58,038 nt of DNA from Cloacimonetes bacterium UBA5614 (GTDB lineage: Bacteria > Cloacimonadota > Cloacimonadia > Cloacimonadales > Cloacimonadaceae), in NCBI GenBank assembly GCA_002424605.1, contig DIKQ01000014.1, positions 1-58,038 on the forward strand, given 5' to 3'. The position numbers and the translations under genes are program-made. Of the stretch, positions 43,747 to 51,824 are shown in pieces. The number at the start of each line of letters is the position of its first letter. Positions within the stretch are counted from its first letter, which is position 1. The notes under the pieces are model-generated. The model did no database searches. It was not told where the DNA came from and was given only the letters and a program-made list of their open reading frames with translations.

Positions 43747-46521
43747 TCAGGTCAGCTTCTTTTCTATCTGCTGCACCGTGTAGCACTCGACCACGTCATT
43801 CTCGCGGATATCGTTGTAGCCATCTATGGTGAGGCCGCAATCCGTGCCTGCCTGCACTTCCTTGACATCGTTCTGGTAATGCTTCAGCGAGCCAAGCTTG
43901 CCTTCATATATCAGGACGTCGTTGCGGAACAGGCGGATTTTGCAACTGCGCTGAATAGTGCCCTTCTCGACATAACAGCCGGCAATGGTGCCCAGCTTCT
44001 TGATTTTGAAAAGCTGACGGATAACAACGCTGCCCAGTATCTTTTCCTCGAATTCAGGTTTCAGCAGACCCTCAAGGCCGGCTTTCACATCGTCTATGGC
44101 GTTGTAGATGACCTGGTAGGTCTTTATCTCCACCCGTTCGTCTTCCGCCATTTTCTTTGCCTGCTGGTTTGCCCTGACATGGAAACCGATAATGATGGCA
44201 TTGGAGGCAGAGGCAAGCGAGACATCAGCTTCGTTGATTCCGCCCACGCTCTTGTGAATGATATGCACCATCACTTCCTGGTTGGACAGCTTCTGGAAAG
44301 AATCTGCCAAAGCTTCCACGGAACCGTCCGTGTCGGCTTTGATAATCAGGTTCAGTTCCGTAATCTCTTCTTCCTTGATGCGGGCAAAGATATTCTGCAG
44401 AGAAGCCTTGTTCTGGTATTTCTCGCGTTCCAGGCGAATCTGCTGACGCTCGGAACTGATGGAACGGGCTGTTTTCTCGTTTTCCACCTGGTTCAGGACG
44501 TCACCGGCTTTGGGAACTTCATTCAGGCCGAATATGCGCGCTACGTCAGACGGGAAGAGCTCTTTGATTTCTCCGCCGCGCTCGTTTTCCATCTTGCGGA
44601 TTCTGCCATACGTGGCTCCGCAGACAATGATATCGCCTTTTTTCAGATGCCCTTCACGCACCAGGACCGTCACAATCGCACCCATCCTGGCGTCTTTTTC
44701 GGATTCAATCACCACAGCTTCCGCCGGAACTTCCATCCTGGCTGTCAGCTCTTTCATCTCCGCCGTAAGCAGAATCAGCTCAATAAGATTGAGGATGCCT
44801 TCGCCCGTGACAGTGGAAGTTTTAGTCCACGGCACTTCGCCGCCATACTGTTCAAGGAATACGCCATGGTCCAGCAGTTGCGCAATGACTTTATCCATAT
44901 TGGCATCCGGCAGGTCAACCTTGTTGATGGCAATTATCATCGGCACGCCGGCAGCTTTGGCATGGTCAATCGCTTCCACGGTCTGGGGTTTCATGCCTTC
45001 AGTCGCTGCCACCACTATGATGGCAATGTCGGTAACATTGGCTCCGCGGGAACGCATGGCTGTGAAAGCCTCGTGCCCCGGGGTGTCCAGGAAGGTGATT
45101 TTATGCTTGTTAACCTCTATCTGGTAAGCGCCGATGTGCTGGGTGATTCCGCCCGATTCGCCGGCAACAATGTTTGTGCTTCTGATATAGTCCAGAATGG
45201 AGGTCTTGCCATGGTCCACATGTCCCATGATTGTCACCACGGGTGGCCTGTGAATCTTCTCCACATCGGAGTACTGCTCTTTTTCCTTAACGAGGATATC
45301 AGCGCCGAACTCATCTTCAAACTTGAATTCAAAGCTGAACTCGTCACATATCATTTCCAGGGAATCCTTGTCCAAACGCTGATTCATCGTTACCAGCTGT
45401 CCCATCATGAAAAACTTGGTGATGATTTCAGAGGGTGAAACGTCCATAATCTTGGCAAGCTCGCTGACAGAAGTGTATTCCCTGATGACTATTTCGTTGG
45501 AAGTGCGGTCTATAACCTGTTGGGCTTCTCTGTGATACTTTTTCTTTTTCTGGGTTTTGGATAAGGTCATGCGGATGTTGCGGGAGATTTCCGCCTCTTC
45601 CATTTCGGAAGGTTCCACTGTGACAAGCTTACCCTTCTTTACCATCTCCAGCTGGGCTTTGCGGTGCTTGCTTTTTTCTCCCAGTTCTTCGTGGCTGATT
45701 TTGATTTTGCCAAACTTTTTGACTTCGCCTTCTTTGGGGGCAGAAGCTGGCGCAGCGCCGGCAGCAGGCTTGCGGGGAGGAGTGGAAACCCCTTCTCCCG
45801 GTTTGCGTGGCTGGTATCCGGGACGTTGCCTCTGGTCTCTTGGCTGGAAAGTGCCGGGTCTGCTGTCGCGGGCTCCTGGTCCGGACTGCTGATTATAAGG
45901 AGGTCTGCTTTCACGCGGACCCTGGCTATACTGCGGTCTGTCTCCGGGTCTGCTTTCCCTGGTTCCGGGACCTGTCTGAGGTCTGTCACCGGTTCTGGGG
46001 GGACCGCTATAAGGCCTTTGGGGCCTGTCTCTGTATTGTCCCCTGTCCTGGCCTGTCGAGGCCCTGGGTGCTGGCTGATGCTGTTTAAACGGCACCCTGA
46101 TATCTTTGGGAGCCAAGTCTTCTTTCTGACGCCCGGGAACGGCATGCGATGTTACATTGATGTCGGTTTTGGCTACTGGCTCTTCTTCAACCTGAATTGG
46201 TTCAGCAACTTCTTCCGGCTGTTCAACTGGTTCCGGTACCGGCGGATGAGTGGCAGCTTCGGCATCGTGCCTGGCTTTGGCGGCTGCCTGGTGCTTCATC
46301 TCTATAAAGTGCTTCCTGTCTTTCTCGGCTTTCTTTTCAGCATCAATCTGCTCATTGTACTTTCTGCGGATTTTGTTTGCAATATCGTCTTCAATGAAAC
46401 TCATATGGCTTTTGGTTACTACGCCCAAAGCCGTAAGATGAGTCTTCAGCGCCATTGTGCTGATTTTAAGCTCTTTCGCCAATTCGTGAACGCGAATCAA
46501 AGTTCCTCCATCCATACTCAT
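43747..46521 (-). CDS. infB: Translation initiation factor IF-2
   Basis: 924 aa GTPase that places initiator tRNA on the 30S subunit. The IF2-N motif RVHELAKELKISTMALKTHL opens the protein. A Pro/Arg/Gly-rich low-complexity linker (about residues 150-250) has repeats like RESRPGDRPQ. The G domain has G1 IMGHVDHGKTS (about residue 430), G3 DTPGHEAF, G4 NKVDLPD. Domains II-IV follow to the C-terminus (MGAIVTVLVREG, ADTDGSVEALADS, RNDVLIYEG). ATG 46521 overlaps the ylxQ stop by 4 nt. TTG 46500, five nt after a perfect GGAGG, is a rival start giving MIRVHELAKEL. Confidence 0.95.
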   Translation of the reverse strand: MSMDGGTLIRVHELAKELKISTMALKTHLTALGVVTKSHMSFIEDDIANKIRRKYNEQIDAEKKAEKDRKHFIEMKHQAAAKARHDAEAATHPPVPEPVEQPEEVAEPIQVEEEPVAKTDINVTSHAVPGRQKEDLAPKDIRVPFKQHQPAPRASTGQDRGQYRDRPQRPYSGPPRTGDRPQTGPGTRESRPGDRPQYSQGPRESRPPYNQQSGPGARDSRPGTFQPRDQRQRPGYQPRKPGEGVSTPPRKPAAGAAPASAPKEGEVKKFGKIKISHEELGEKSKHRKAQLEMVKKGKLVTVEPSEMEEAEISRNIRMTLSKTQKKKKYHREAQQVIDRTSNEIVIREYTSVSELAKIMDVSPSEIITKFFMMGQLVTMNQRLDKDSLEMICDEFSFEFKFEDEFGADILVKEKEQYSDVEKIHRPPVVTIMGHVDHGKTSILDYIRSTNIVAGESGGITQHIGAYQIEVNKHKITFLDTPGHEAFTAMRSRGANVTDIAIIVVAATEGMKPQTVEAIDHAKAAGVPMIIAINKVDLPDANMDKVIAQLLDHGVFLEQYGGEVPWTKTSTVTGEGILNLIELILLTAEMKELTARMEVPAEAVVIESEKDARMGAIVTVLVREGHLKKGDIIVCGATYGRIRKMENERGGEIKELFPSDVARIFGLNEVPKAGDVLNQVENEKTARSISSERQQIRLEREKYQNKASLQNIFARIKEEEITELNLIIKADTDGSVEALADSFQKLSNQEVMVHIIHKSVGGINEADVSLASASNAIIIGFHVRANQQAKKMAEDERVEIKTYQVIYNAIDDVKAGLEGLLKPEFEEKILGSVVIRQLFKIKKLGTIAGCYVEKGTIQRSCKIRLFRNDVLIYEGKLGSLKHYQNDVKEVQAGTDCGLTIDGYNDIRENDVVECYTVQQIEKKLT

Positions 46522-46877
46522 TGCTCGATATAGCTAAGTATTTTTTTGGCAAAGTTATTGTCAAGGATACCGATGATGCCTGTAAACGGCAGCCCCAGAG
46601 CTGCGCTCAGTTCTTCCTGCGTTCCGAATGTTTGCAGGGAACACGTGGAACCTGTTAAATTAATGACATTCATTATCTTATCCTTCGTATTATCTGATGT
46701 ATCGGTAGTCACAAGCAGGAGTTTTACCTTGCCGTGCATGACTTCCTTTTTACATACTTCAAAACCGTGTATCAGCTTGCCGGCCTTGCGGGCAAACTGC
46801 AGCAACGTCAAAACCTTGACGTCCTTATCGACTTCAGGCAATTCCGCTTTACTGAAATAATGTTTCTTGCTGCTCAT
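46518..46877 (-). CDS. YlxQ-like L7Ae-family protein
   Basis: 119 aa from ATG 46877, which overlaps the ylxR stop as ATGA. The longer reading to 46937 is less likely. The L7Ae-like core LTLLQFARKAGKLIHGFEVCKKEVMHGKVKLLLVTTDTSDNT is preserved. It is followed by GTQEELSAALGLPFTGIIGILDNNFAK. YlxQ proteins bind RNA and travel with nusA-ylxR-infB, as here. The stop overlaps infB. Confidence 0.88.
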   Translation of the reverse strand: MSSKKHYFSKAELPEVDKDVKVLTLLQFARKAGKLIHGFEVCKKEVMHGKVKLLLVTTDTSDNTKDKIMNVINLTGSTCSLQTFGTQEELSAALGLPFTGIIGILDNNFAKKILSYIEQ

Positions 46878-47131
46878 TTCTTTTTCTGCGCTTTCTGCCT
46901 GGCAGAGCCTGTTTTCTTCAGATGCCTGGCAAGCCATTTATCCATCAGGGCAAGGCATTGTTCGCCGTGGCAGACATATTTCTTCCGGTTTTGCACAGCT
47001 CTGTTTATATCAAAGACCAGGTCATTGCCCAGCAGGTAAAAACCCAGAAGAGCATCCTGGCTGTCTTTATTCCTGCAGATTACACAGGTTCTCTGCGGAG
47101 AATGTCCCGCGTTACTGCTTCTATTGGGCAT
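46874..47131 (-). CDS. YlxR (DUF448) RNA-binding protein
   Basis: 85 aa. The family motif RTCVICRNKDSQDALLGFY sits at the start. VFDINRAVQNRKKYVCHGEQCL follows, where Bacillus-type YlxR usually reads GRGAY; the GRG triplet is replaced here by QNRKK. The C-terminus is lysine-rich (KKTGSARQKAQKKK). It shares one base with the nusA stop and four with ylxQ. YlxR proteins bind RNA near the nusA operon and have been linked to RNase P. Confidence 0.85.
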   Translation of the reverse strand: MPNRSSNAGHSPQRTCVICRNKDSQDALLGFYLLGNDLVFDINRAVQNRKKYVCHGEQCLALMDKWLARHLKKTGSARQKAQKKK

Positions 47132-48366
47132 CAGAATAACCGCGCCGCCTCTTTGAGTTTTTCAGCCGTTTTTTGTCCGATGCCTTCCAGGTTGCACAGT
47201 TCGTCCACGGAAGCGGCATAAACGTCTTCCACAGAAGTGTATCCGTGTTTCCTGAGTATCTCTTCTATCTTGGCGTTGACACCGTCCAGCTCTTTGATAT
47301 GGCTGATGGTGCGACGTTCCTTAGCCATTTTTTCCTCGTATTCTTCCTGGGTATAGATGTCAAGCTTGAAACCGCACAGCTTGGCAGCCAGCTTCACATT
47401 CTTGCCCTGCTTGCCGATGGCGGTTACCTTGTCTTCTTCGGAGACGATAATCGCAGCGGTTTTACCTCTTTCGATAATCACCCTTTTGATGGTGTCAATG
47501 CCGAGTGCGTGCGCAATCATGGTTTCGTTATCATCGCTGTGAACCACGATGTCAATCTGCTCGCCGTGCAATTCCTTGCGGATGACGTCTATCTTGGTGC
47601 CCTTGCTGCCTACACAGCAGGAAATCGGGTCCAGTTTCGGGTCATTGCTTTCCAGTTCCAGCTTGGTGCGGACTCCGGGCTCGCGCACTATTTTACGGAT
47701 TTTCAGCACGCCGTGGTATATCTCCGGAATCTCCGCTTCAAACAGCTTCTTGACGAATTCGGGGTTGGTCCTGGACAGGATGATGGCAACGTTGTTATCC
47801 TTGGCACGGATATTGACCACGTATGCCTTTATCATATCATTTATCTTGTAAAACTCGTTGTCTATCTGCTCGTCCGGCGGCAGCAAAGCTTCATTGAATC
47901 CGATATCCACTTTGTATCCTGCGACGTCGTCGATGCTTTTGATTCTGCCTGTGACAATCGTGTGTTTCTGCTTGTCGAAATCTGTCTTGATGCGTTCCTG
48001 TTCCAGGAAGCGGATTTTATCCAGGATGATTTTCTGGGCAGTCTTGATGATTTTGGGTTCAAACTCACTCAGCGCCATCTCGCGTTTATATTGCTCGCCC
48101 AGCTTGACAAACTTGCCGAAAATCTGTTTGGCATCCAGCAGGTTCACTTCATCCAGGTTTTTTTCCAGTTCCACAATCGTGCACATAAAGCTCACGCGAA
48201 TAGAGCCGGTGCTCTGGTTAACATTCACTTCCAGCGTGTTTTCAGGGTTCATTCTCTTGCTCAGGGTCGAGGTGATGGAATCCAGGATAATGGTCTGGAT
48301 TTCGTCTTTATCAAGCTGCTTGATTGCAGCCAGCTTGATTACCGCGTCAAGGATATTGGCGCTCAT
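47131..48366 (-). CDS. nusA: Transcription termination/antitermination protein NusA
   Basis: 411 aa. The N-terminal RNA-polymerase-binding domain runs to about 125 (AIKQLDKDEIQTIILDSITSTLSKR). An S1 domain (about 130-200: VTGRIKSIDDVAGYKVDIGFNEALLPPDEQI) and two KH domains (about 205-345: LELESNDPKLDPISCCVGSKGTKI, SEEDKVTAIGKQGKNVKLAAK) follow. A helix-hairpin-helix repeat ends it (LEEIL-like VEDVYAASVDELCNLEGIGQKTAEKL, about 375-411). It starts by a 4-nt overlap with rimP and ends by sharing a base with ylxR. Confidence 0.95.
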   Translation of the reverse strand: MSANILDAVIKLAAIKQLDKDEIQTIILDSITSTLSKRMNPENTLEVNVNQSTGSIRVSFMCTIVELEKNLDEVNLLDAKQIFGKFVKLGEQYKREMALSEFEPKIIKTAQKIILDKIRFLEQERIKTDFDKQKHTIVTGRIKSIDDVAGYKVDIGFNEALLPPDEQIDNEFYKINDMIKAYVVNIRAKDNNVAIILSRTNPEFVKKLFEAEIPEIYHGVLKIRKIVREPGVRTKLELESNDPKLDPISCCVGSKGTKIDVIRKELHGEQIDIVVHSDDNETMIAHALGIDTIKRVIIERGKTAAIIVSEEDKVTAIGKQGKNVKLAAKLCGFKLDIYTQEEYEEKMAKERRTISHIKELDGVNAKIEEILRKHGYTSVEDVYAASVDELCNLEGIGQKTAEKLKEAARLF

Positions 48367-48836
48367 AACTGCTCCCTTGTCTTGAGATTGGAAAAACAGG
48401 TCCTTGCTTTATGGATGGCGGAAAGCGGGATTTCCACCAGTTCCTCTTTGTCTTTTATCACTATGGTATCGGGATTGACTTCCTGAAGCCAGCCCTTGGT
48501 GGTCAGGCGGGTATTGTCCTTGTCCCAGGTAACTTCCACCAGTTCGTTGATAGCGCTCAGGTAATGCATCTTAAGCTTCAGAGGGCGTTCAATCCCCGGT
48601 GAGGACACTTCCAGATAATATCTGTCCGCAATAAAATCCAGCAAATCCAGCTCTTCGCTGAGGCGTCTGCTGAAGAGAGCGCACTCGTCCAGGTTGACTC
48701 CACCGATTTTGGTGAGGAAGACAACCAATACTTTGCCTTTTCCTGTGGTCTTCTCCTCTATGTCATAGATTGCCAGATGCATATCTGCCGCAATCTTTTT
48801 GCCGAGTTCTTCCACTTTGGAACGGTACTTTTCCAT
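48363..48836 (-). CDS. rimP: Ribosome maturation factor RimP
   Basis: 157 aa. The two RimP domains are visible. The N-terminal part shows AADMHLAIYDIEEKTTGKGKVLVVFL and NLDECALFSRRLSEELD, and the central LEVSSPGIERPLKL is the family signature (about residues 82-95). The C-terminal Sm-like domain follows (VTWDKDNTRLTTKGWLQEV, VIKDKEELVEIPLSAIHKART). AGGTA lies 8 nt before the ATG. It opens the nusA operon, preceded by a promoter and a leader hairpin (48891-48958). Confidence 0.93.
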   Translation of the reverse strand: MEKYRSKVEELGKKIAADMHLAIYDIEEKTTGKGKVLVVFLTKIGGVNLDECALFSRRLSEELDLLDFIADRYYLEVSSPGIERPLKLKMHYLSAINELVEVTWDKDNTRLTTKGWLQEVNPDTIVIKDKEELVEIPLSAIHKARTCFSNLKTREQL

Positions 48837-48890
48837 TTTTTGTTACCTGCATTTAATTTCTAAGCTTTCATAAGCCATTGTTTTGATAAT

Positions 48891-48914
48891 AAAAATGCTG
48901 ACATTTCTGTCAGC
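48891..48914 (-). terminator. Terminator-like leader hairpin upstream of rimP
   Basis: On the minus strand GCTGACA-gaaa-TGTCAGC (48914-48897), a perfect 7-bp stem with GAAA tetraloop, is followed by ATTTTT. It sits about 10 nt after the predicted transcription start and 55 nt before the rimP ATG. It could be an attenuator for the nusA operon, or a stabilising 5' stem. The surrounding 48837-49065 gap shows only the predicted promoter and a C/T-rich tract. Confidence 0.55.
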
Positions 48915-48929
48915 TAAAACACGAAAGTC

Positions 48930-48958
48930 ATTAATTTTCCCATCCCCTTTTACGTCAA
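48930..48958 (-). promoter_or_regulatory. Probable promoter of the rimP-nusA operon
   Basis: Minus-strand TTGACG (48958-48953), a 17-nt spacer and ATTAAT (48935-48930). This predicts a start near 48923, immediately before the leader hairpin. Confidence 0.5.
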
Positions 48959-49065
48959 GCATTTTATCTGCCCTGTACTGTAAAGGCTTCAGACCACTGC
49001 CTGACTTATCCGGAAACAGGATTTTTCTGCCCTTTGGATACCTCCTGCCCAATCCTTCCCTGCCA

Positions 49066-49123
49066 TCCACCTGACATCCTCCTGGGCTCACCCCAGGAGG
49101 ACCCCAGGTGGACCCCAGGTGGC
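49066..49123. repeat. Inverted array of 11-bp units, family B copy 2
   Basis: Two left units (49066-49076 TCCACCTGACA, 49077-49087 TCCTCCTGGGC), a 3-nt spacer TCA (49088-49090), then three right units (CCCCAGGAGGA 49091-49101, CCCCAGGTGGA 49102-49112, CCCCAGGTGGC 49113-49123). CCTCCTGGG and CCCAGGAGG form a perfect 9-bp hairpin around a 5-nt loop. A TTGACT follows 33 nt after the array at 49157-49162, ahead of pgk. Same unit count and spacer length as the copy at 147-204. Confidence 0.8.
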
Positions 49124-49219
49124 AAGCAGGCAGGAAAAGGGATTTTGATAAATCTCTTGACTACTTGCGATATTGCGAAAAGCTCTATTCAAATAGAAAA
49201 AACGATGGGAGATATACAG

Positions 49220-50503
49220 ATGGAAAAGCACCAACTCAACACTTTTTTGAATGCAGACCTGCGGGACAAGGTCGTCCTGGTCAGGGTTGACCACAACGTT
49301 GTAAAAAAAGGTAAAGTCAAGGACAGCATGCGGATTGACGCCACCATACCCACCATTCTGCATATCTACAGGAAAGGCGGCAAGCCCATCCTGATGTCGC
49401 ATGTGGGCAGGCCTTATGACAAAAAGACGGGAACTTACACAATCTCGGAAGACGAAGCCGTGCAGCCCATCGTGGAATATCTGCAGCACAAGCTGGAACT
49501 CACGATTGAAGTGCCAAAGCTGCGCACCACGCAGTCAGACGGCATTACGGACCTGAACGACATCATGCCCTATGTGGCAAAGCTCAAAAAAGGCGAAATC
49601 CAGATGCTCTACCTGCCCAACACCCGCTGGTTCAACGGCGAGGAGACCAAGAACGAAGCATCCGAAACGCTGGCTCTGGAGCTTTCCCGCTTTGCCGATA
49701 TCTTTATCAACGACGCCTTCGGTTCCTGGCAGCCGCACGTGAGCACCTACACCCTCACCCAGTATAAACCATCCTATGCCGGACTGCTGATGGAAAAGGA
49801 AGTGAAACATCTGGAGCAGGTGTTTGAGCCACAGCGTCCGCTGGTTTCAGTAGTGGCCGGCTCCAAGTTTGACACCAAAATCGGACCCCTTACATCCTTA
49901 ATCAAAATGAGCGACAAACTGGTGCTGGGCGGAGTGCTCTACAATGCCTACCTGGCTGCCAAATATGGACTTACCATAGCGGGGCTGAGCGAGGAAGACG
50001 TCAATCTGGCGCGCAAGTTCATCCAGGATTCAGGCCAGCACATCAACAAGATTGTGGAAATGCCCTATATCGTGGAATCAGATTCCTTTGAGGAAGTCTC
50101 TTCAGGCAGTTTCCGCACCCATAAGGTAAGTGATTTGCCATCCGGAACCACCCTGAACTATGTCCTTGATGCCGGAATGGAATGTTATGAGGATGAGGCC
50201 ATTAAAGCAGTGTTCAACGGGGCGGGCACCATCTTTGTGAATGCAGTGATGGGCTATACCACTCTCTTTAAGGACGGCACCAAAGGGATGTATTCGCTGA
50301 TAGACAGCAACAAAACTGCCATAAAGCTGTTCGGGGGCGGAGACACCATCCAGGATTTCAAGGACTTGCTTCCGGGCATATGGATGAAAGCTGCCAATGA
50401 CAAGAGCTACTATTTCTTCACAGGCGGCGGAGCTATCCTGGACGCCATTGAACAGGGCAGTCCCTATGCCATGAAGACGGTGCAAGCGCTCCTGCGTAAA
50501 TAG
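49220..50503 (+). CDS. pgk: Divergent phosphoglycerate kinase
   Basis: 427 aa from ATG 49220; GGGAG lies 8 nt before it. The upstream in-frame ATG at 49205 overlaps that site, and the longer reading to 49034 crosses the repeat array. PGK features seen: VRVDHNVVKKGKVKDSMRIDATIPT (normally RVDFNVP), SHVGRPYDKKTG, FINDAFGSW, GSKFDTKIGPLTSL, KLVLGGVLYNAYLAAKYG and FTGGGA near the C-terminus. The usual NDAFGxxHRAHxS segment is NDAFGSWQPHVST, losing a basic residue that contacts 3-phosphoglycerate. It is probably glycolytic ATP-forming PGK, but the active site is unusual. Monocistronic, ending in a strong terminator. Confidence 0.85.
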   Translation: MEKHQLNTFLNADLRDKVVLVRVDHNVVKKGKVKDSMRIDATIPTILHIYRKGGKPILMSHVGRPYDKKTGTYTISEDEAVQPIVEYLQHKLELTIEVPKLRTTQSDGITDLNDIMPYVAKLKKGEIQMLYLPNTRWFNGEETKNEASETLALELSRFADIFINDAFGSWQPHVSTYTLTQYKPSYAGLLMEKEVKHLEQVFEPQRPLVSVVAGSKFDTKIGPLTSLIKMSDKLVLGGVLYNAYLAAKYGLTIAGLSEEDVNLARKFIQDSGQHINKIVEMPYIVESDSFEEVSSGSFRTHKVSDLPSGTTLNYVLDAGMECYEDEAIKAVFNGAGTIFVNAVMGYTTLFKDGTKGMYSLIDSNKTAIKLFGGGDTIQDFKDLLPGIWMKAANDKSYYFFTGGGAILDAIEQGSPYAMKTVQALLRK

Positions 50504-50550
50504 CTGTTGCAGAAAAAACGCACAGAACTCTGAATATAGAGCAAAAGAAA

Positions 50551-50577
50551 AAGGGTAAGCGCACGGCCTACCCTTTT
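50551..50577 (+). terminator. Intrinsic, probably bidirectional terminator after pgk
   Basis: AAGGGTA (50551-50557) and TACCCTT (50569-50575) pair perfectly around a GC-rich loop that can add two more pairs. They are flanked by AAAGAAA on the left and TTTTATTTAT on the right, so it can act on both strands. It separates pgk from the convergent lipoprotein gene at 50599. Confidence 0.75.
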
Positions 50578-50598
50578 ATTTATATGGGGAATCGTATA

Positions 50599-51624
50599 TT
50601 AAGGAACTATGTTGTAAATCAGCAATCCCCGGTCTCTGCCCAGCACCAGCGCTTTGCCGTTGTGGAACATGACGTTGTTGGCATAGCCGCAGGATGTGAT
50701 ATTGTCCAGCAGAACGGGATTGGCGGGATTGGTCACGTCAAACAGGTAAACACCCCCACCGCCTGAACTGACGATGGCATAGTTGTTCCAGACATCAAGG
50801 TTGGTCGCATATCCGGTGGTGTCATAACTGCCGACCCTGACAGGATTGGCAGGATTGGAAACATCCACAATCTGCAGTCCGGACTGACGGCAGGCAACAT
50901 AGGCATAGTTTCCGACGACTTTCACTTTCTGGGCTTCTCCGGGCAGGTCAACTGAGCCGACTATTGCTCCGGAACGGTTATAAATCATCATACCCCTCTG
51001 CTCGATGGCAGTGTAGATGTGTTGGCTGGTCATAAAAGCACCGCGGCAGGTGGAGGGATTTTCAATCGGCATAGTGATGGCAAAATAGGGAGGCAGACCG
51101 GCAATATGGGTTCCGAACTTTCCGTAATTTGCCCTTCTGCCGGCTGTGAAAAGTCCTTCATAGGTAAACTGGCTGCCGGGGTCATTGATTTTCTGGAACA
51201 TCATGGAACTGATGTCCTGGGTAGCACCTGTCACCCTGTCAACCACGACCAGCGAATCAGGATTGGTGCTGTCTACCACCATTATCAGGTCAGAGCCGTC
51301 CGTTTCGTTAAAAAACACCCTCTTAAGGTCGCCGTCCACAGAAACCCTGCGTACTTTCACAAGTGTTATGGTATCTCCGTCCGAACTGACAATTTCCGTG
51401 AGCCATTGACGGCTGAAGTTGTTCAGGTTAATGACGGAAAGTCCACCCTGGTCTTCGGAGACATATACTCTTGATTCATACGCATCCAAATCCAAAGGAT
51501 TGCCAACCAACGGGACTGCCCATTCCAGCTGCAGCACGTTCTTCTGGTTCCACTCCGTGCTTTTCTTTGCACAGCTGAACAAGGCTATAACTATTATTGT
51601 CAATACGATAAGTCGTTTCAGCAT
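50599..51624 (-). CDS. LVIVD-repeat lipoprotein
   Basis: 341 aa from ATG 51624, which follows GGAGG; an upstream ATG (51648) lacks a site. Lipobox ALFSC makes Cys18 lipidated. LVIVD-type repeats of about 42 residues run through the body, for example GLQIVDVSNPANPVRVGSYD and GVYLFDVTNPANPVLLDN. These predict a beta-propeller exposed on the cell envelope. Function of the family is unknown. A gap of 200 bases to nadE (51625-51824) shows no gene; a TTGACA near 51759 could start nadE transcription. Confidence 0.75.
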   Translation of the reverse strand: MLKRLIVLTIIVIALFSCAKKSTEWNQKNVLQLEWAVPLVGNPLDLDAYESRVYVSEDQGGLSVINLNNFSRQWLTEIVSSDGDTITLVKVRRVSVDGDLKRVFFNETDGSDLIMVVDSTNPDSLVVVDRVTGATQDISSMMFQKINDPGSQFTYEGLFTAGRRANYGKFGTHIAGLPPYFAITMPIENPSTCRGAFMTSQHIYTAIEQRGMMIYNRSGAIVGSVDLPGEAQKVKVVGNYAYVACRQSGLQIVDVSNPANPVRVGSYDTTGYATNLDVWNNYAIVSSGGGGVYLFDVTNPANPVLLDNITSCGYANNVMFHNGKALVLGRDRGLLIYNIVP

Positions 51625-51824
51625 GTCTTTCCTCCTGCTTGGAAACAATCTTTATTACTATTCTGTTTTTATCAAGTGCAATTATCATTCCTACCCGCTT
51701 TTTTTCTGATTTTGTTTATCTGCCGGGTCAAAAACCGCTCCCGGCATTTTTCGTTTGACAGTTTATCTGTTTTCCTGCCTTAGTTATGTGAATAAAAGTA
51801 ATGATAACAGCAGAGGAAACCCTT

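Noticed and set aside
43729..45438. 569-codon open frame on the plus strand antisense to infB
   Set aside because: No known motifs, no ribosome-binding site, and infB on the other strand is unambiguous over its whole length; it is a codon-bias shadow.
47173..48486. 437-codon open frame on the plus strand antisense to nusA
   Set aside because: Shadow of nusA and rimP, which have full domain support.
49034..49219. N-terminal extension of pgk by 62 codons
   Set aside because: Passes through the palindromic array and has no PGK-like residues; GGGAG with ATG 49220 is a better start.
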